Positions 8,267 to 17,215 of a stretch of 64,000 nucleotides of DNA are shown in pieces. The stretch covers positions 1 through 64,000 of the forward strand of contig JAHBWF010000010.1 of NCBI GenBank assembly GCA_019637105.1, written 5' to 3'. The notes beneath the pieces were generated by a model. It did no database searches. It saw nothing but the letters and a program-made list of their open reading frames with translations, and was not told the origin of the DNA. Within the stretch, counting starts at the first letter, position 1. Each line of letters begins with the position of its first letter. Both the position numbers and the translations under genes were made by a program. This stretch comes from Labilithrix sp. (lineage in GTDB: Bacteria; Myxococcota_A; Polyangia; Polyangiales; Polyangiaceae).

Positions 8267-11200
8267 TCAATCCTTCCAGCAGCGCGACAGCTCCACCAGC
8301 GTCGCCTCGGCGTTGACGAGGCCGTTCGCCGTGCCGTCGAAGCGATGCGTGAGGCGCATGTCCGGCGTGATCTTCCACGGCGAGCCCTTGCCCTTCACGA
8401 GCGCGAGGATCTTCTGCGCGTCGAGCGGCGTGTCGTCGCGCAGATGGAGCGTGACGCTCCGGGCGTTCGCCTCGCAGCCGAGCACGCGCATGCGCCGCAG
8501 CTCGCACTTGAGCGTCATCAGACGGACGAGGCACTTGGCCTCCGGCGGAGGCGCGCCGAAGCGGTCTTCCATCTCGACCGCGATCTGGCCGACCTCGGCC
8601 TCGTCGATCGCGCTCGCCAGGCGCTTGTAGATGGAGAGGCGCACGCCGACGTCGCCGACGTAGTCCTCCGGGAGGACCGCCGTGACGTCGAACGAGAGCT
8701 CCGGATCGACGTCGTGGACCACGGGCTCGCCGCGGAGCTCGTGCACCGCCTCGTCGAGCATCTGGCAGAACAGGTCGAGCCCGACGCTCGCCACGTTGCC
8801 CGACTGCTCGGCGCCGAGCAGGTCGCCCGCGCCGCGGAGCTCGAGGTCGAGCGACGCGATCTTGAAGCCGCTCCCGAGCTCGGTGTGCCGCTCGAGCGCC
8901 TCGATGCGCGCGCGCGCGTCGTCGGTCATCGCGCTCGGCGGCGGCACGATCAAATAGCAGTACGCCCGCTCCTTGCTCCGCCCGACGCGGCCGCGGAGCT
9001 GGTAGAGCTGCGCGAGGCCGAAGAGGTCCGCGCGGTCGATGACGATCGTGTTGGCGCGCGGGATGTCGAGGCCGCTCTCGACGATCGCCGTGGCGCACAG
9101 GATGTCGAACTTGCCCTCGACGAAGTCGAGCATCGTCTTCTCGAGCGCCGTCTCGCCGCCGTCTTTGCTCGCGCCCTTGTTCCCGCTCATCTGACCGTGC
9201 GCCACGGCGACGCGCGCGGCCGGGAACAGCTGCTGGACCTTCTCTGCCTTCTCGTAGAGGCCCTCGACGCGGTTGTAGACGTAGAAGACCTGGCCGCCGC
9301 GCGACAGCTCGCGGCCGATCGCCTCCTTGAGCACCTGCTCGTCGAACGCCGTGACGAACGTGCGCACGGCCCGGCGATCGACCGGCGGCGTCGTGATGAG
9401 CGACAGGTCGCGGATCCCCGTGACGGCCATCTGGAGCGTCCGCGGGATGGGCGTCGCCGAGAGCGTGAGGACGTCGACGTTCGTGCGGAGCGCCTTGATG
9501 CGCTCCTTGTGGCTGACGCCGAACCGCTGCTCCTCGTCCACCACGAGCAGGCCGAGGCTCTTGAAGTGGACGTCCTTCGACAGGAGCCGGTGCGTGCCGA
9601 TGACGACGTCGATCTTGCCCTCCTTGAGGAGCGCGAGCGCCTCGTCCTGCTCCTTCTTCGACTGGAAGCGCGAGAGCACCTTGAGCGAGATCGGGTAGTC
9701 GCGCATCCGGGCCTCGAAGGTCCGGAAGTGCTGCTGCGCCAGCACCGTCGTCGGGCAGAGGACCGCGACCTGCTTGCCGCTCATCGCGACGCGGAAGGCC
9801 GCGCGGATCGCGAGCTCGGTCTTCCCGAACCCGACGTCGCCGCAGACGAGGCGATCCATCGGCCGCGGCGTCTCGAGGTCGCGGTTCACCTCGTCGATCG
9901 CGCGCGACTGATCCTCGGTCTCGTCGAACGGGAACGTCGCCTCGAAGGCGCGGTAGTCGTCGTTCGCCGGCTCGATCGCGTCCCCCGGCTGGGCCTGGCG
10001 CTCGGCGTAGAGGCGGAGCAGCTCGTCGGCCATCTGCCGGACGGCCTTCTGCACGCGCGACTTCGTCTTGGCGAACGTGGCGCCGCCCAGCCGGTCGATC
10101 TTGGGCTCGCCCGCCTCGGCGCCGGAGAACTTCTGGATCTGGTTCAGCCGGTAGACCGGGAGGTAGAGCTTGTCGCCTCCGGAGTACTCGACGACGAGGA
10201 GATCGACCGTGAGCCCGCCGACGTCGCGGTGGACGAGGCCGGCGTAGCGGCCGATGCCGTGCTCGACGTGGACGACGTAGTCGCCCACGCTCAGGCTGCG
10301 GAGGTCCTCGACGAACGGGCGCGCGGCGTCGCGCGACCTCTTCTCGCGGACGCGGTGGGCCCGGCCGCCGAAGATCTCCTCTTCGGTGACGATCACGTAC
10401 CCCTCGCCCGGGAGGATCACCCCGCGCCCGAGCGGCCCGACGATCACGTCGGCGTCGCGCTCGCCGTCGCCGCGCTCCACGAGCCACGCCGGATCGAACG
10501 CCGAGCCGCGCACGCGCGTGCGCACGCCCTGGTGCTGGAGCAGCGCCGCCAGGCGCTCGGCCTGCGTCTCGGCGCGCGCGGTGAGGAAGACGCGGAGCCC
10601 GCTGTCCTTGAAGTGAAGGACCCGTCGCGCGACCGGCGCGAGCGCGTTCGTCTTCCCCTTCGACGAGCGCGCGGCCTTCACGGCGCGGGTGACGTCGGCG
10701 TGGTCGGACGCGGCGACGTGCAGCGGCTCGTGCGTCGTCTCGAACGCCGCGAGGCCCTCGCCCGCGCCGCCGGCGATCGCCGTGCCGTGGAGCGCGACGA
10801 CGCGGCGGGCGCCGAGCTCGGCGACGGCCTCGTCCTCGGCGACGTAGTGCGCCCCCACGATGAAGGTCAGCTCGGCCGCCTTCGACGCGTACTCCTGCTC
10901 GACGCGCGAGAGCTCGTCGCGGACGGCGCGCGTGATCTCCGGCGGCGACGCGAGCACGACGCGTGCGTCGTCGGGGACGTAGCGGAACAGGGTCGCGAGC
11001 TCTTCGTAGTACGCGGGGAGGAAGCCGTCGGCGCCGAAGAAGGCGCGCCCCGTCGCGACGTCGTCGATGAGGACGCGCGTCTTCATCGTCGGCCAGTCGA
11101 TCATGTCGGCGAGGTTCTTCACGCGCCGCCTCGCGCGTTCGACGAAGTCCTTCGCGAGGATCACGTCGCGCGCCGGCGGGAGCCACGTCTCGGGGAGGCT

Positions 11201-12028
11201 CGCCCCTTCGTCCTCGGCGTGACGCTCGACCGCGCCGGCGGGGCGCTCGAGGGGGCGCGTGGTCTGGGTCGTCGGATCGAACGGCTTGATCGAGACGACG
11301 AGGTCGCCGTAGAGCTCCACGCGCACCGGCTCGGCGGCGCCCGGCGCCCAGACGTCGAGCAGCGAGCCGCGGACGGCGAACGTCCCCGGATCCTCGACCA
11401 CCGGCACGCGGAGCCACCCCGCGTCGGCGAGCGCGCGCACGAGGCGATCTCGATCGAGCTCCTCCTCGTTCACGATCCGGTGCGTGTGCGCGCGGATCGC
11501 CTCCGGCGGGACGAGCTTGCGGACGAGCGCCGACGCCGGCGCGACCAGCACCCGCCACGGCCGGCCGACGGCGAGGTGCGCGAGCGTCGCCGTCCGGCCC
11601 ATCGCGCCGCGACGGTCGGGGTTCACGTCGGCGTAGGGCGACGACTCGGGCATCGTGAGGGTGAGGACGTCGCCGGCGTCGTCGAGCTCGTCCGTACGGC
11701 CGCGGCCGCGAAGGAACGCGACGTCGACCGCGAGGCGCCGGGCGGCGTCGCCGTCCTCCGTGAACACGATCACCGGCGGCGCGCTCGGCTCGCGCACGAG
11801 CGCGGCGATGACCGCGGCGTCGGCCGAGCCGCGGACGTCGGCGACGTCGATCCGCGCCTCGGCGCGCGCCGCGATCGCCGACAGCCGCGTGACGACGACG
11901 CCCTCCGGCGGGAGCACCGGCGGCAGCGGGTCGAGCTCTTCCGCGGAGGCCCGCGCGAGCGCGACGGCGAGCGCGCCGCGGTCGCCGTCGAGGTGCTCGC
12001 CAAGGCTTGCGCGGAGCTCGTTCGCCAT
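8267..12028 (-). CDS. mfd: Transcription-repair coupling factor
   Basis: 1253 residues, normal length for Mfd (about 1150-1250). It removes RNA polymerase stalled at DNA lesions and recruits UvrA. Seen in order: an N-terminal UvrB-like region; the RNA polymerase interaction region around DYVVHVEHGIGRYAGL; a superfamily 2 translocase with Walker A GDVGFGKTE (Lys near 736), DEEQRFG, and SATPIPRTLQMA; a second helicase lobe with GRVGRSKERAYCYL; and the C-terminal UvrA-binding-blocking domain. The start ATG 12028 (MANELRASLG) is the most upstream sensible start. It is the last minus-strand gene before the convergent ROK gene. A very long opposite-strand open frame here is a GC-codon shadow. No truncation or odd substitution noticed. 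Confidence 0.97.
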   Translation of the reverse strand: MANELRASLGEHLDGDRGALAVALARASAEELDPLPPVLPPEGVVVTRLSAIAARAEARIDVADVRGSADAAVIAALVREPSAPPVIVFTEDGDAARRLAVDVAFLRGRGRTDELDDAGDVLTLTMPESSPYADVNPDRRGAMGRTATLAHLAVGRPWRVLVAPASALVRKLVPPEAIRAHTHRIVNEEELDRDRLVRALADAGWLRVPVVEDPGTFAVRGSLLDVWAPGAAEPVRVELYGDLVVSIKPFDPTTQTTRPLERPAGAVERHAEDEGASLPETWLPPARDVILAKDFVERARRRVKNLADMIDWPTMKTRVLIDDVATGRAFFGADGFLPAYYEELATLFRYVPDDARVVLASPPEITRAVRDELSRVEQEYASKAAELTFIVGAHYVAEDEAVAELGARRVVALHGTAIAGGAGEGLAAFETTHEPLHVAASDHADVTRAVKAARSSKGKTNALAPVARRVLHFKDSGLRVFLTARAETQAERLAALLQHQGVRTRVRGSAFDPAWLVERGDGERDADVIVGPLGRGVILPGEGYVIVTEEEIFGGRAHRVREKRSRDAARPFVEDLRSLSVGDYVVHVEHGIGRYAGLVHRDVGGLTVDLLVVEYSGGDKLYLPVYRLNQIQKFSGAEAGEPKIDRLGGATFAKTKSRVQKAVRQMADELLRLYAERQAQPGDAIEPANDDYRAFEATFPFDETEDQSRAIDEVNRDLETPRPMDRLVCGDVGFGKTELAIRAAFRVAMSGKQVAVLCPTTVLAQQHFRTFEARMRDYPISLKVLSRFQSKKEQDEALALLKEGKIDVVIGTHRLLSKDVHFKSLGLLVVDEEQRFGVSHKERIKALRTNVDVLTLSATPIPRTLQMAVTGIRDLSLITTPPVDRRAVRTFVTAFDEQVLKEAIGRELSRGGQVFYVYNRVEGLYEKAEKVQQLFPAARVAVAHGQMSGNKGASKDGGETALEKTMLDFVEGKFDILCATAIVESGLDIPRANTIVIDRADLFGLAQLYQLRGRVGRSKERAYCYLIVPPPSAMTDDARARIEALERHTELGSGFKIASLDLELRGAGDLLGAEQSGNVASVGLDLFCQMLDEAVHELRGEPVVHDVDPELSFDVTAVLPEDYVGDVGVRLSIYKRLASAIDEAEVGQIAVEMEDRFGAPPPEAKCLVRLMTLKCELRRMRVLGCEANARSVTLHLRDDTPLDAQKILALVKGKGSPWKITPDMRLTHRFDGTANGLVNAEATLVELSRCWKD

Positions 12029-12120
12029 GCGGCCCGCCTATCTACCCCACGGAGCGCGGCGTTGGGAGCGCTGCCTTTGCGGTCGCCGGCGGCGGCCGCC
12101 GGCGCGCCTTCGCCGCCGGC

Positions 12121-12142
12121 GCGCCTTCAAGGGAGAAGGCGC
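12121..12142. other. Hairpin in the mfd upstream region
   Basis: GCGCCTTC-aaggga-GAAGGCGC is a perfect 8-bp stem with a six-base loop, 93 bases upstream of the mfd start. It may be an mRNA leader structure for mfd or part of the terminator of the aldo/keto reductase gene. No T run follows. Confidence 0.4.
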
Positions 12143-12155
12143 CCGCCCCGCCGCC

Positions 12156-12195
12156 GCGGGATCGCGCGGCCGGCGAGCCGGCCGAGGGATCCCGC
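12156..12195. terminator. Two-tier GC hairpin downstream of the aldo/keto reductase
   Basis: Outer arms GCGGGATC (12156-12163) and GATCCCGC (12188-12195) enclose inner arms GGCCGGC and GCCGGCC. It lies about 115 bases past the stop of the minus-strand reductase gene and before mfd. A rho-independent terminator would normally carry a T tract, which is absent, so this is tentative. Confidence 0.35.
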
Positions 12196-12309
12196 GCCTC
12201 GGTGACGAAGCGCGGGCGCCGCGGCCGAGACGCGTTCCCGTGGAGCCGGTCGTCACCGAGCCCACGGGCGTGCGCTCCGACGGGCGCTACGGCGACGTCT
12301 TCCGGCGCC

Positions 12310-13197
12310 TCACGAAGACGCCACGCGATCTCCGCCGGCGCGACCGCGACGATCGAGCTCGGCGAAGTCCTCGTCCGAGAGCGTGAGCCCCGCCGCCGCG
12401 ACGTTCTGCTCGAGGTGAGCGACCTTCGAGGTGCCGGGGATGGGGAGCATCACGCGCGATCTCTTCAGCGTCCAGGCGAGCGCGATCTGCGCCGGCGTGG
12501 CCTTCAGGCGCCGCGCGATCTCGGCCAGGGCCGAGTCGAGGGCGAGCGCGCCGGCGGCGAGCGGGTACCACGGGATGAAGCCGATGCCGTTCTCCTCGCA
12601 GAACTCGAGCACCGCCTCGCTCTTGCGGTCGATCAGGTTGTACTGGTTCTGCACCGTCGCGACGGGGAAGAACTTCTGCGCGGCCTGGATCTCTTCGACG
12701 CTCACCTCGCTGAGCCCGACCCGCGCGACGAGGCCGTCCTTCAGCATCTGCGCGATCGCGTCGAACTGCTCGTCCCTCGGCACCTTCGGATCGATGCGGT
12801 GGAGCTGCCAGAGGTCGAGCCTGTCGACGCCGAGCCGTCGCATGCTCATGAGCGCGCACTGCCGCAGGTACTCGGGCCGGCCGAGCGGGAGCCAGACGTC
12901 CGGACCGTGCCGCGTGAGCCCGCCCTTCGTGGCGACGAGGATCCCGCGGTACGGATGGAGGACCTCGCGGATCAGGTCCTCGCTGACGAACGGGCCGTAG
13001 GAGTCGGCCGTGTCGATGAAGTCGACGCCGAGCTCCGGCACGCGGCGCAGCGTCGCGCGCGCCCCCTCGAGATCCGCCGGGGGTCCCCAGATGCCGGGGC
13101 CCGTGACGCGCATCGCGCCGAACCCGAGGCGATGGATCGGGCGTTCGCCGAGGAGTCGGAGCTGACCCGAGGCAGAAGCGGAGATGTCGGTCGTCAT
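12310..13197 (-). CDS. Aldo/keto reductase family oxidoreductase
   Basis: 295 residues; NADPH-dependent carbonyl reductase on a TIM-barrel, cytoplasmic. The catalytic tetrad is visible: Asp and Tyr in FIDTADSYG, Lys in LVATKGG, His in LWQLHRID. The C-terminal phosphate-clamp region is seen as [13 protein letters not shown]. The start is ATG 13197 (MTTDISAS), chosen because AGGAGG lies eight bases upstream; a longer frame from 13254 lacks such a site. It resembles the short AKRs often annotated as pyridoxal- or aryl-alcohol-type oxidoreductases, but the substrate cannot be told. It stands alone between the RND exporter (205 bases upstream) and mfd. Confidence 0.93.
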   Translation of the reverse strand: MTTDISASASGQLRLLGERPIHRLGFGAMRVTGPGIWGPPADLEGARATLRRVPELGVDFIDTADSYGPFVSEDLIREVLHPYRGILVATKGGLTRHGPDVWLPLGRPEYLRQCALMSMRRLGVDRLDLWQLHRIDPKVPRDEQFDAIAQMLKDGLVARVGLSEVSVEEIQAAQKFFPVATVQNQYNLIDRKSEAVLEFCEENGIGFIPWYPLAAGALALDSALAEIARRLKATPAQIALAWTLKRSRVMLPIPGTSKVAHLEQNVAAAGLTLSDEDFAELDRRGRAGGDRVASS

Positions 13198-13402
13198 GTG
13201 CGTGTCCTCCTGGTGCGCCGGTACCGACGGCCTTCGATGCCGAAGCGCGGCCACGGGGGTCGAGGCTCGACGGCGGCGCGCGGATCGGTCGGCGATCCTT
13301 CATGACAACGGCGTGCCAGCGCCGGCGCGAGCCGCGCGCCGGCGGGGGCGAGGCGCGCGTCCACGCCCCCGACGAGCTCGAACGTCGCGACGAGGGCCGC
13401 GC

Positions 13403-15796
13403 TCAGGGCGTCGTCACGGCGGCGCGCTTCGTCAGGCGGTGCGCCGCCGGGATGACCACGAACGCGACGAGGACGCCGGCCGTCGAGCCGAGGGCGCCCA
13501 CCTTGCCGACGTCGACGAGTCCGCCGAAACGACACACGACGAGGGCGCCGAAGCCGGCCGCCGTGGTCAGGGCCGTGGCGGTCCCCAGCGGCGCCTGCTC
13601 GGCGATCGCCTGCTCGATCGATCCGCTGCGCTCGGCGGCTTCCAGGAGGAAGAGCACCTCGTCGAGCGTGATCCCGAGGAGCACGGGCAGCACGAGCGCG
13701 TCGTAGACGTGCCACCGGACCGCGCAGATCCGCGAGAGCACGAGCACCAGCGCGATCTCCACCGCGAGCACGCTTACCGCGAGCGCGACGCGCGACGGGC
13801 GCCGGAGCGACGCGCCGAGCACGAGGGCGACGACGCCGAGCGCGCCGGCGAGGACGCGCGGGAGATCCTGGGCCAGCGTCCGCGCGAGGCCGCGCTCGAG
13901 ATCGGCGAAGCCCGTGATGACGGCGTCGGGGTCCGCGCCTCGGAGCGCCGCGCGCGCCGCCTCGTCGGCGCCCGGCGCGGGCGCCACGCGCACGTAGGTG
14001 ACCGCGAGGGTCTCGCCGCCTTCGTCGGCGAGGTGCCGGCGCCGGAGCCACGTCAGCGCGACGTCCTCCGACGCGAGCACGTCCGCCGGATCGCCCTTCG
14101 GGTGCGCGAAGGCCTCGATCGCCGGCGCGAGCTCCTCGACCGCGAAGCCCTCCTCCGCCAGCGCGTGCGAGAGCATCCCGCGCCGCGACGGGAGGTCCAG
14201 CTCGTCGCGCTCCGCGAGCCGGGCCCGCTGGAGCTCGGGCGAAGGCGCGAGGCTCGCGAGCGCGTCGAAGCCCGCGATCGTGCCGCGCTCCGCGAGGCGT
14301 TCGGCGGCCTCGGCCACCGCGTCGGCGCGCGCCCGAGCCCGCGCCGGATCGCGATCCGCCGAGACGACGACGAGCTGGCCGCGCGTCCCGCCGAACGTCG
14401 CGTAGATCGCGTCGTACGTCGCGAGCGCCGGCAGCTCGCGCGCGCTCAGGGTCGCGACGCCGCGCTCGATCGGCGGCGGCCCCAGCCACGCCGCGACCGC
14501 GAGCACCGACGCGACCGCAGCGATCGCGGCCGCGGCGCGACCGCGCGTCCTCGTCAGCGCGACGATCCACGACGCGCGCGGGAGCGCCGGCGGAGCGCCT
14601 CGCTCGAGCAGCGCGCCGACCTCCGGCACGACCACGAGGATCGCGAGCGCGGTCAGGACCTCCCCCGCCGCGCACAAGACGCCGAGCTGGCGCATCCCCT
14701 CGACGTCCGAGAGCGCGAGGCACCCGAACGCCCCGCCGGCGGCGAGCGCCGCGCCCAGCGTCGGCCGCCACGTCTCGCGACGCGCCACGACGGCCGCGGA
14801 GCCCGGCGACATCCCCTCGCGGCGCGCGCGGAGCAAGCGCCCGTAGACGTGGACCCCGGTGTCGACGCCGACGCCGATGACGACCGCGGCGAACCCCGTC
14901 GCGACGGCGCTGAGGCGCGGGTACGCGAGCGCGGCGAGGGCCGTGGTCCAGAGCGTCCCGATCGCGAGCGGGGGGAGCACCGCGACGAGCGCGCGCACGC
15001 GCCGAAAGGTCAGGGCGAACACGAGCGACGCCAGGACGGCCGAGAGCGCGCCGCTCCTCACCAGATCGGACCGCACGAGCGCCTCGGTCTGGCGAGCGAC
15101 GACGTGGCCCCCCGTGAGATCGAGCGTCACGCCCGCCTCGCGCGTCGTCACGCGCTCGAGCGCGGCCTCGGCCTCGTCGGTGAAACGCGCGGCCTCGCCC
15201 GCGTCGAACGCGCGCCCTCGCGGCTCGACGACGACGAGCCGCGCCCGCCCGTCGGCGCTGACGAACGCGCCGGCCGGATCGCCGGCCGAGCCGTGGACGC
15301 CGGCCGCGATCTCGATCCGATCCTGCCACGGGATCATCGCGAGCCGCAGCGGGTCGCGCGCGATCGTCTCCGCGACGTCGGCCGCGCCGGGGGCGAGGAG
15401 GAGCGCGCGGGTCTCGCGCAGCCGCTCGCGCATCCCCTCCTCGGTCACCGCGCGGGCGAGCCGCGCTCGCGCGACGGGGCCCGCGAAGCGCCACGCCTCC
15501 GTCGGATCGATCGCGGCGGGCGGCGGCGCGGACGTGATCGCCCCCGCCACGGACGCGCACGCGCGGAGCTCCTCGGCGGCCGCCTCCGCCGCGCGCTCGA
15601 CGCTCGCCGGATCGTCGCCGCGCACGAGGACGAGCGCCACGTCGCCTCCGCCGAACGCGCGCGTCACCCGCGCGAGCGCCTCGGCCGCCGGCGTCCGCGG
15701 GAAGAGCGTCGTGAGATCGTTCGACAGCTCGAGGCGCGACGCGAGCCAGAGCGCGACGACCGTGAGGAGGACGGCGACGATCCGCGCGACCCTCAT
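13403..15796 (-). CDS. RND-superfamily (MMPL-type) exporter
   Basis: 797 residues. It is a proton-driven inner-membrane transporter of the RND/MMPL superfamily, which typically exports lipids or hydrophobic molecules. It has an N-terminal helix (IVAVLLTVVALWLASRL), a periplasmic loop, a block of membrane helices around GVGVDTGVHVYGR, a second periplasmic loop, and a second block of helices around LPVLLGITLDEVLFLLEA. The two halves show the usual internal duplication, giving about 12 helices. The start ATG 15796 lies directly before the first helix. Stop to the CNNM gene is 34 bases on the same strand, so they may be co-transcribed. No adaptor or outer-membrane partner is adjacent. Substrate unknown; hopanoid or lipid transport is possible but not shown. 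Confidence 0.88.
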   Translation of the reverse strand: MRVARIVAVLLTVVALWLASRLELSNDLTTLFPRTPAAEALARVTRAFGGGDVALVLVRGDDPASVERAAEAAAEELRACASVAGAITSAPPPAAIDPTEAWRFAGPVARARLARAVTEEGMRERLRETRALLLAPGAADVAETIARDPLRLAMIPWQDRIEIAAGVHGSAGDPAGAFVSADGRARLVVVEPRGRAFDAGEAARFTDEAEAALERVTTREAGVTLDLTGGHVVARQTEALVRSDLVRSGALSAVLASLVFALTFRRVRALVAVLPPLAIGTLWTTALAALAYPRLSAVATGFAAVVIGVGVDTGVHVYGRLLRARREGMSPGSAAVVARRETWRPTLGAALAAGGAFGCLALSDVEGMRQLGVLCAAGEVLTALAILVVVPEVGALLERGAPPALPRASWIVALTRTRGRAAAAIAAVASVLAVAAWLGPPPIERGVATLSARELPALATYDAIYATFGGTRGQLVVVSADRDPARARARADAVAEAAERLAERGTIAGFDALASLAPSPELQRARLAERDELDLPSRRGMLSHALAEEGFAVEELAPAIEAFAHPKGDPADVLASEDVALTWLRRRHLADEGGETLAVTYVRVAPAPGADEAARAALRGADPDAVITGFADLERGLARTLAQDLPRVLAGALGVVALVLGASLRRPSRVALAVSVLAVEIALVLVLSRICAVRWHVYDALVLPVLLGITLDEVLFLLEAAERSGSIEQAIAEQAPLGTATALTTAAGFGALVVCRFGGLVDVGKVGALGSTAGVLVAFVVIPAAHRLTKRAAVTTP

Positions 15797-15830
15797 GCCG
15801 TCCCGCGGATCACCTCTGTCGCGCGCGAGC

Positions 15831-17153
15831 TCACGGCACCGAATCCGACGCCGACCTCACGATGCGGACGCGCACGCGCATGATGCGGCGGCGGCTGACG
15901 CTCGTGACCTCGGCCGTCGCGCCCTCGACGAGCACGACCTTGTCGCCGATGCGCGGGATGCGGCCGAGCCGCGCCAGGACCACGGTCCCGACCGTCTCGG
16001 CGGACTCGCTCTCGTCGACCGTCACGCCGATGCTGCGCAGCTCCTCGAGCGTGGCGCGCGCGTCGACGTCCCAGGAGCTCTCCGCGTTCGCGACCGGGAC
16101 GACGCGCGCGACCTCGACGTCGAGCTCGTCGCGGATCTCGCCGACGATCTCCTCGAGCAGGTCCTCCATCGTGACGATGCCGCTCGTCCCGCCGTACTCG
16201 TCGACGACGACGGCGATCGGGATCTGAGCGAGCTGCATGTTCCGGAGGACGTCGAGCAGGCTCTGCGTCTCGGGGACGAAGAGGATGTCGCGGCGAACGC
16301 TCGTGAGGTCCTTGAGCTTGGAGGCGGCGGGATCGACGAGGAAGTCCTTCGCGTACAGGTAGCCGGCGATCTCGTCGACGCTGTGGTCCTTCGTGAGGAT
16401 GACGCGCGAGTACTGGTGCGTCCGGATCTGACGCACCGCCTCCTCTCCCGGCGTCGCGATCGGGATCGTGAAGACGTCGACGCGAGGGACCATCGCGTGG
16501 CGCGCGGTGCGCTGGGCGAAGCGGAGGACGCGCTCGACGAGCTCGGCCTTCGCCTTGCCGCTCGGGCTGCGCGCGGCGTTCGCCGCGAGGATGCCGACGA
16601 GCTCCTCCTCCGAGAGCGTCCCCTCGCTCGCGGCGTCGGCGCTCATGCCCATCGCCCGGAGGATGAGGCGCGTCGCCTTCTCGAGGATGAACAGGAGCGG
16701 CCGGAAGACGACGTAGATCAGCTGCAGCGGCGCCGCCGACGCGTAGGCGAGCATCTCCGAGCGCTGCATCGCGACGAGCTTCGGCACGAGCTCGCCGAAG
16801 AGCACGTGGGCGAAGGTGAGGAGCGTGAAGGCGACGGCGATCACGACGACGCCCGCGATCGGCCCGGGCTCACGGCCGAGCACCCTGATGAAGCCGTCGT
16901 GGACCAGCCCCTCGAGCGCGCGCTCGCCGATCCAGCCGAGGCCGAGGCTCGCCAGCGTGATCCCGAACTGGGTGACCGAGAGGTAACGGTCGATCCTCGA
17001 GACGATGAGCCGCGCGCGCGCGATGCGCGGATCCTCGCCGCGGGTCTTCTGCGTCCCCGCGAGGGTCGTCGAGACCTTCACGAACGCGAACTCGGCCGCG
17101 ACGAAGAAGCCGTTCAACGCGATGAACACCGCGGCGAGGAATAAGCCGAGCAC
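15831..17153 (-). CDS. CNNM/HlyC-CorC family membrane protein
   Basis: 440 residues, typical for the family, which has been linked to magnesium/cobalt transport and is often mis-called hemolysin. An N-terminal DUF21 domain with about four membrane segments spans residues 1-190 (IALNGFFVAAEFAFVKV; ITLASLGLGWIGE). A CBS-domain pair follows at about 210-335 (MVPRVDVFTIP; IAVVVDEYGGTSGIVTMEDLLEE), then a C-terminal CorC_HlyC domain at about 350-435. The start is taken as GTG 17153 because the first membrane helix begins at once; no clear ribosome site is visible. It sits between the transglycosylase and the RND exporter on the same strand, which may indicate an envelope-related operon. Confidence 0.92.
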   Translation of the reverse strand: MLGLFLAAVFIALNGFFVAAEFAFVKVSTTLAGTQKTRGEDPRIARARLIVSRIDRYLSVTQFGITLASLGLGWIGERALEGLVHDGFIRVLGREPGPIAGVVVIAVAFTLLTFAHVLFGELVPKLVAMQRSEMLAYASAAPLQLIYVVFRPLLFILEKATRLILRAMGMSADAASEGTLSEEELVGILAANAARSPSGKAKAELVERVLRFAQRTARHAMVPRVDVFTIPIATPGEEAVRQIRTHQYSRVILTKDHSVDEIAGYLYAKDFLVDPAASKLKDLTSVRRDILFVPETQSLLDVLRNMQLAQIPIAVVVDEYGGTSGIVTMEDLLEEIVGEIRDELDVEVARVVPVANAESSWDVDARATLEELRSIGVTVDESESAETVGTVVLARLGRIPRIGDKVVLVEGATAEVTSVSRRRIMRVRVRIVRSASDSVP

Positions 17154-17215
17154 GTTGGGCGCGGTGGACTCTACTCGATTTGCGGCCCGGCACCACGCCG
17201 AGCGGCGATTCCGCC

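Noticed and set aside
8345-12205. A 1286-codon plus-strand open frame opposite mfd
   Set aside because: GC-rich third positions keep the antisense frame open; its composition is Arg/Ala/Glu/Asp-rich and it carries no motif, while mfd on the other strand has every expected motif.
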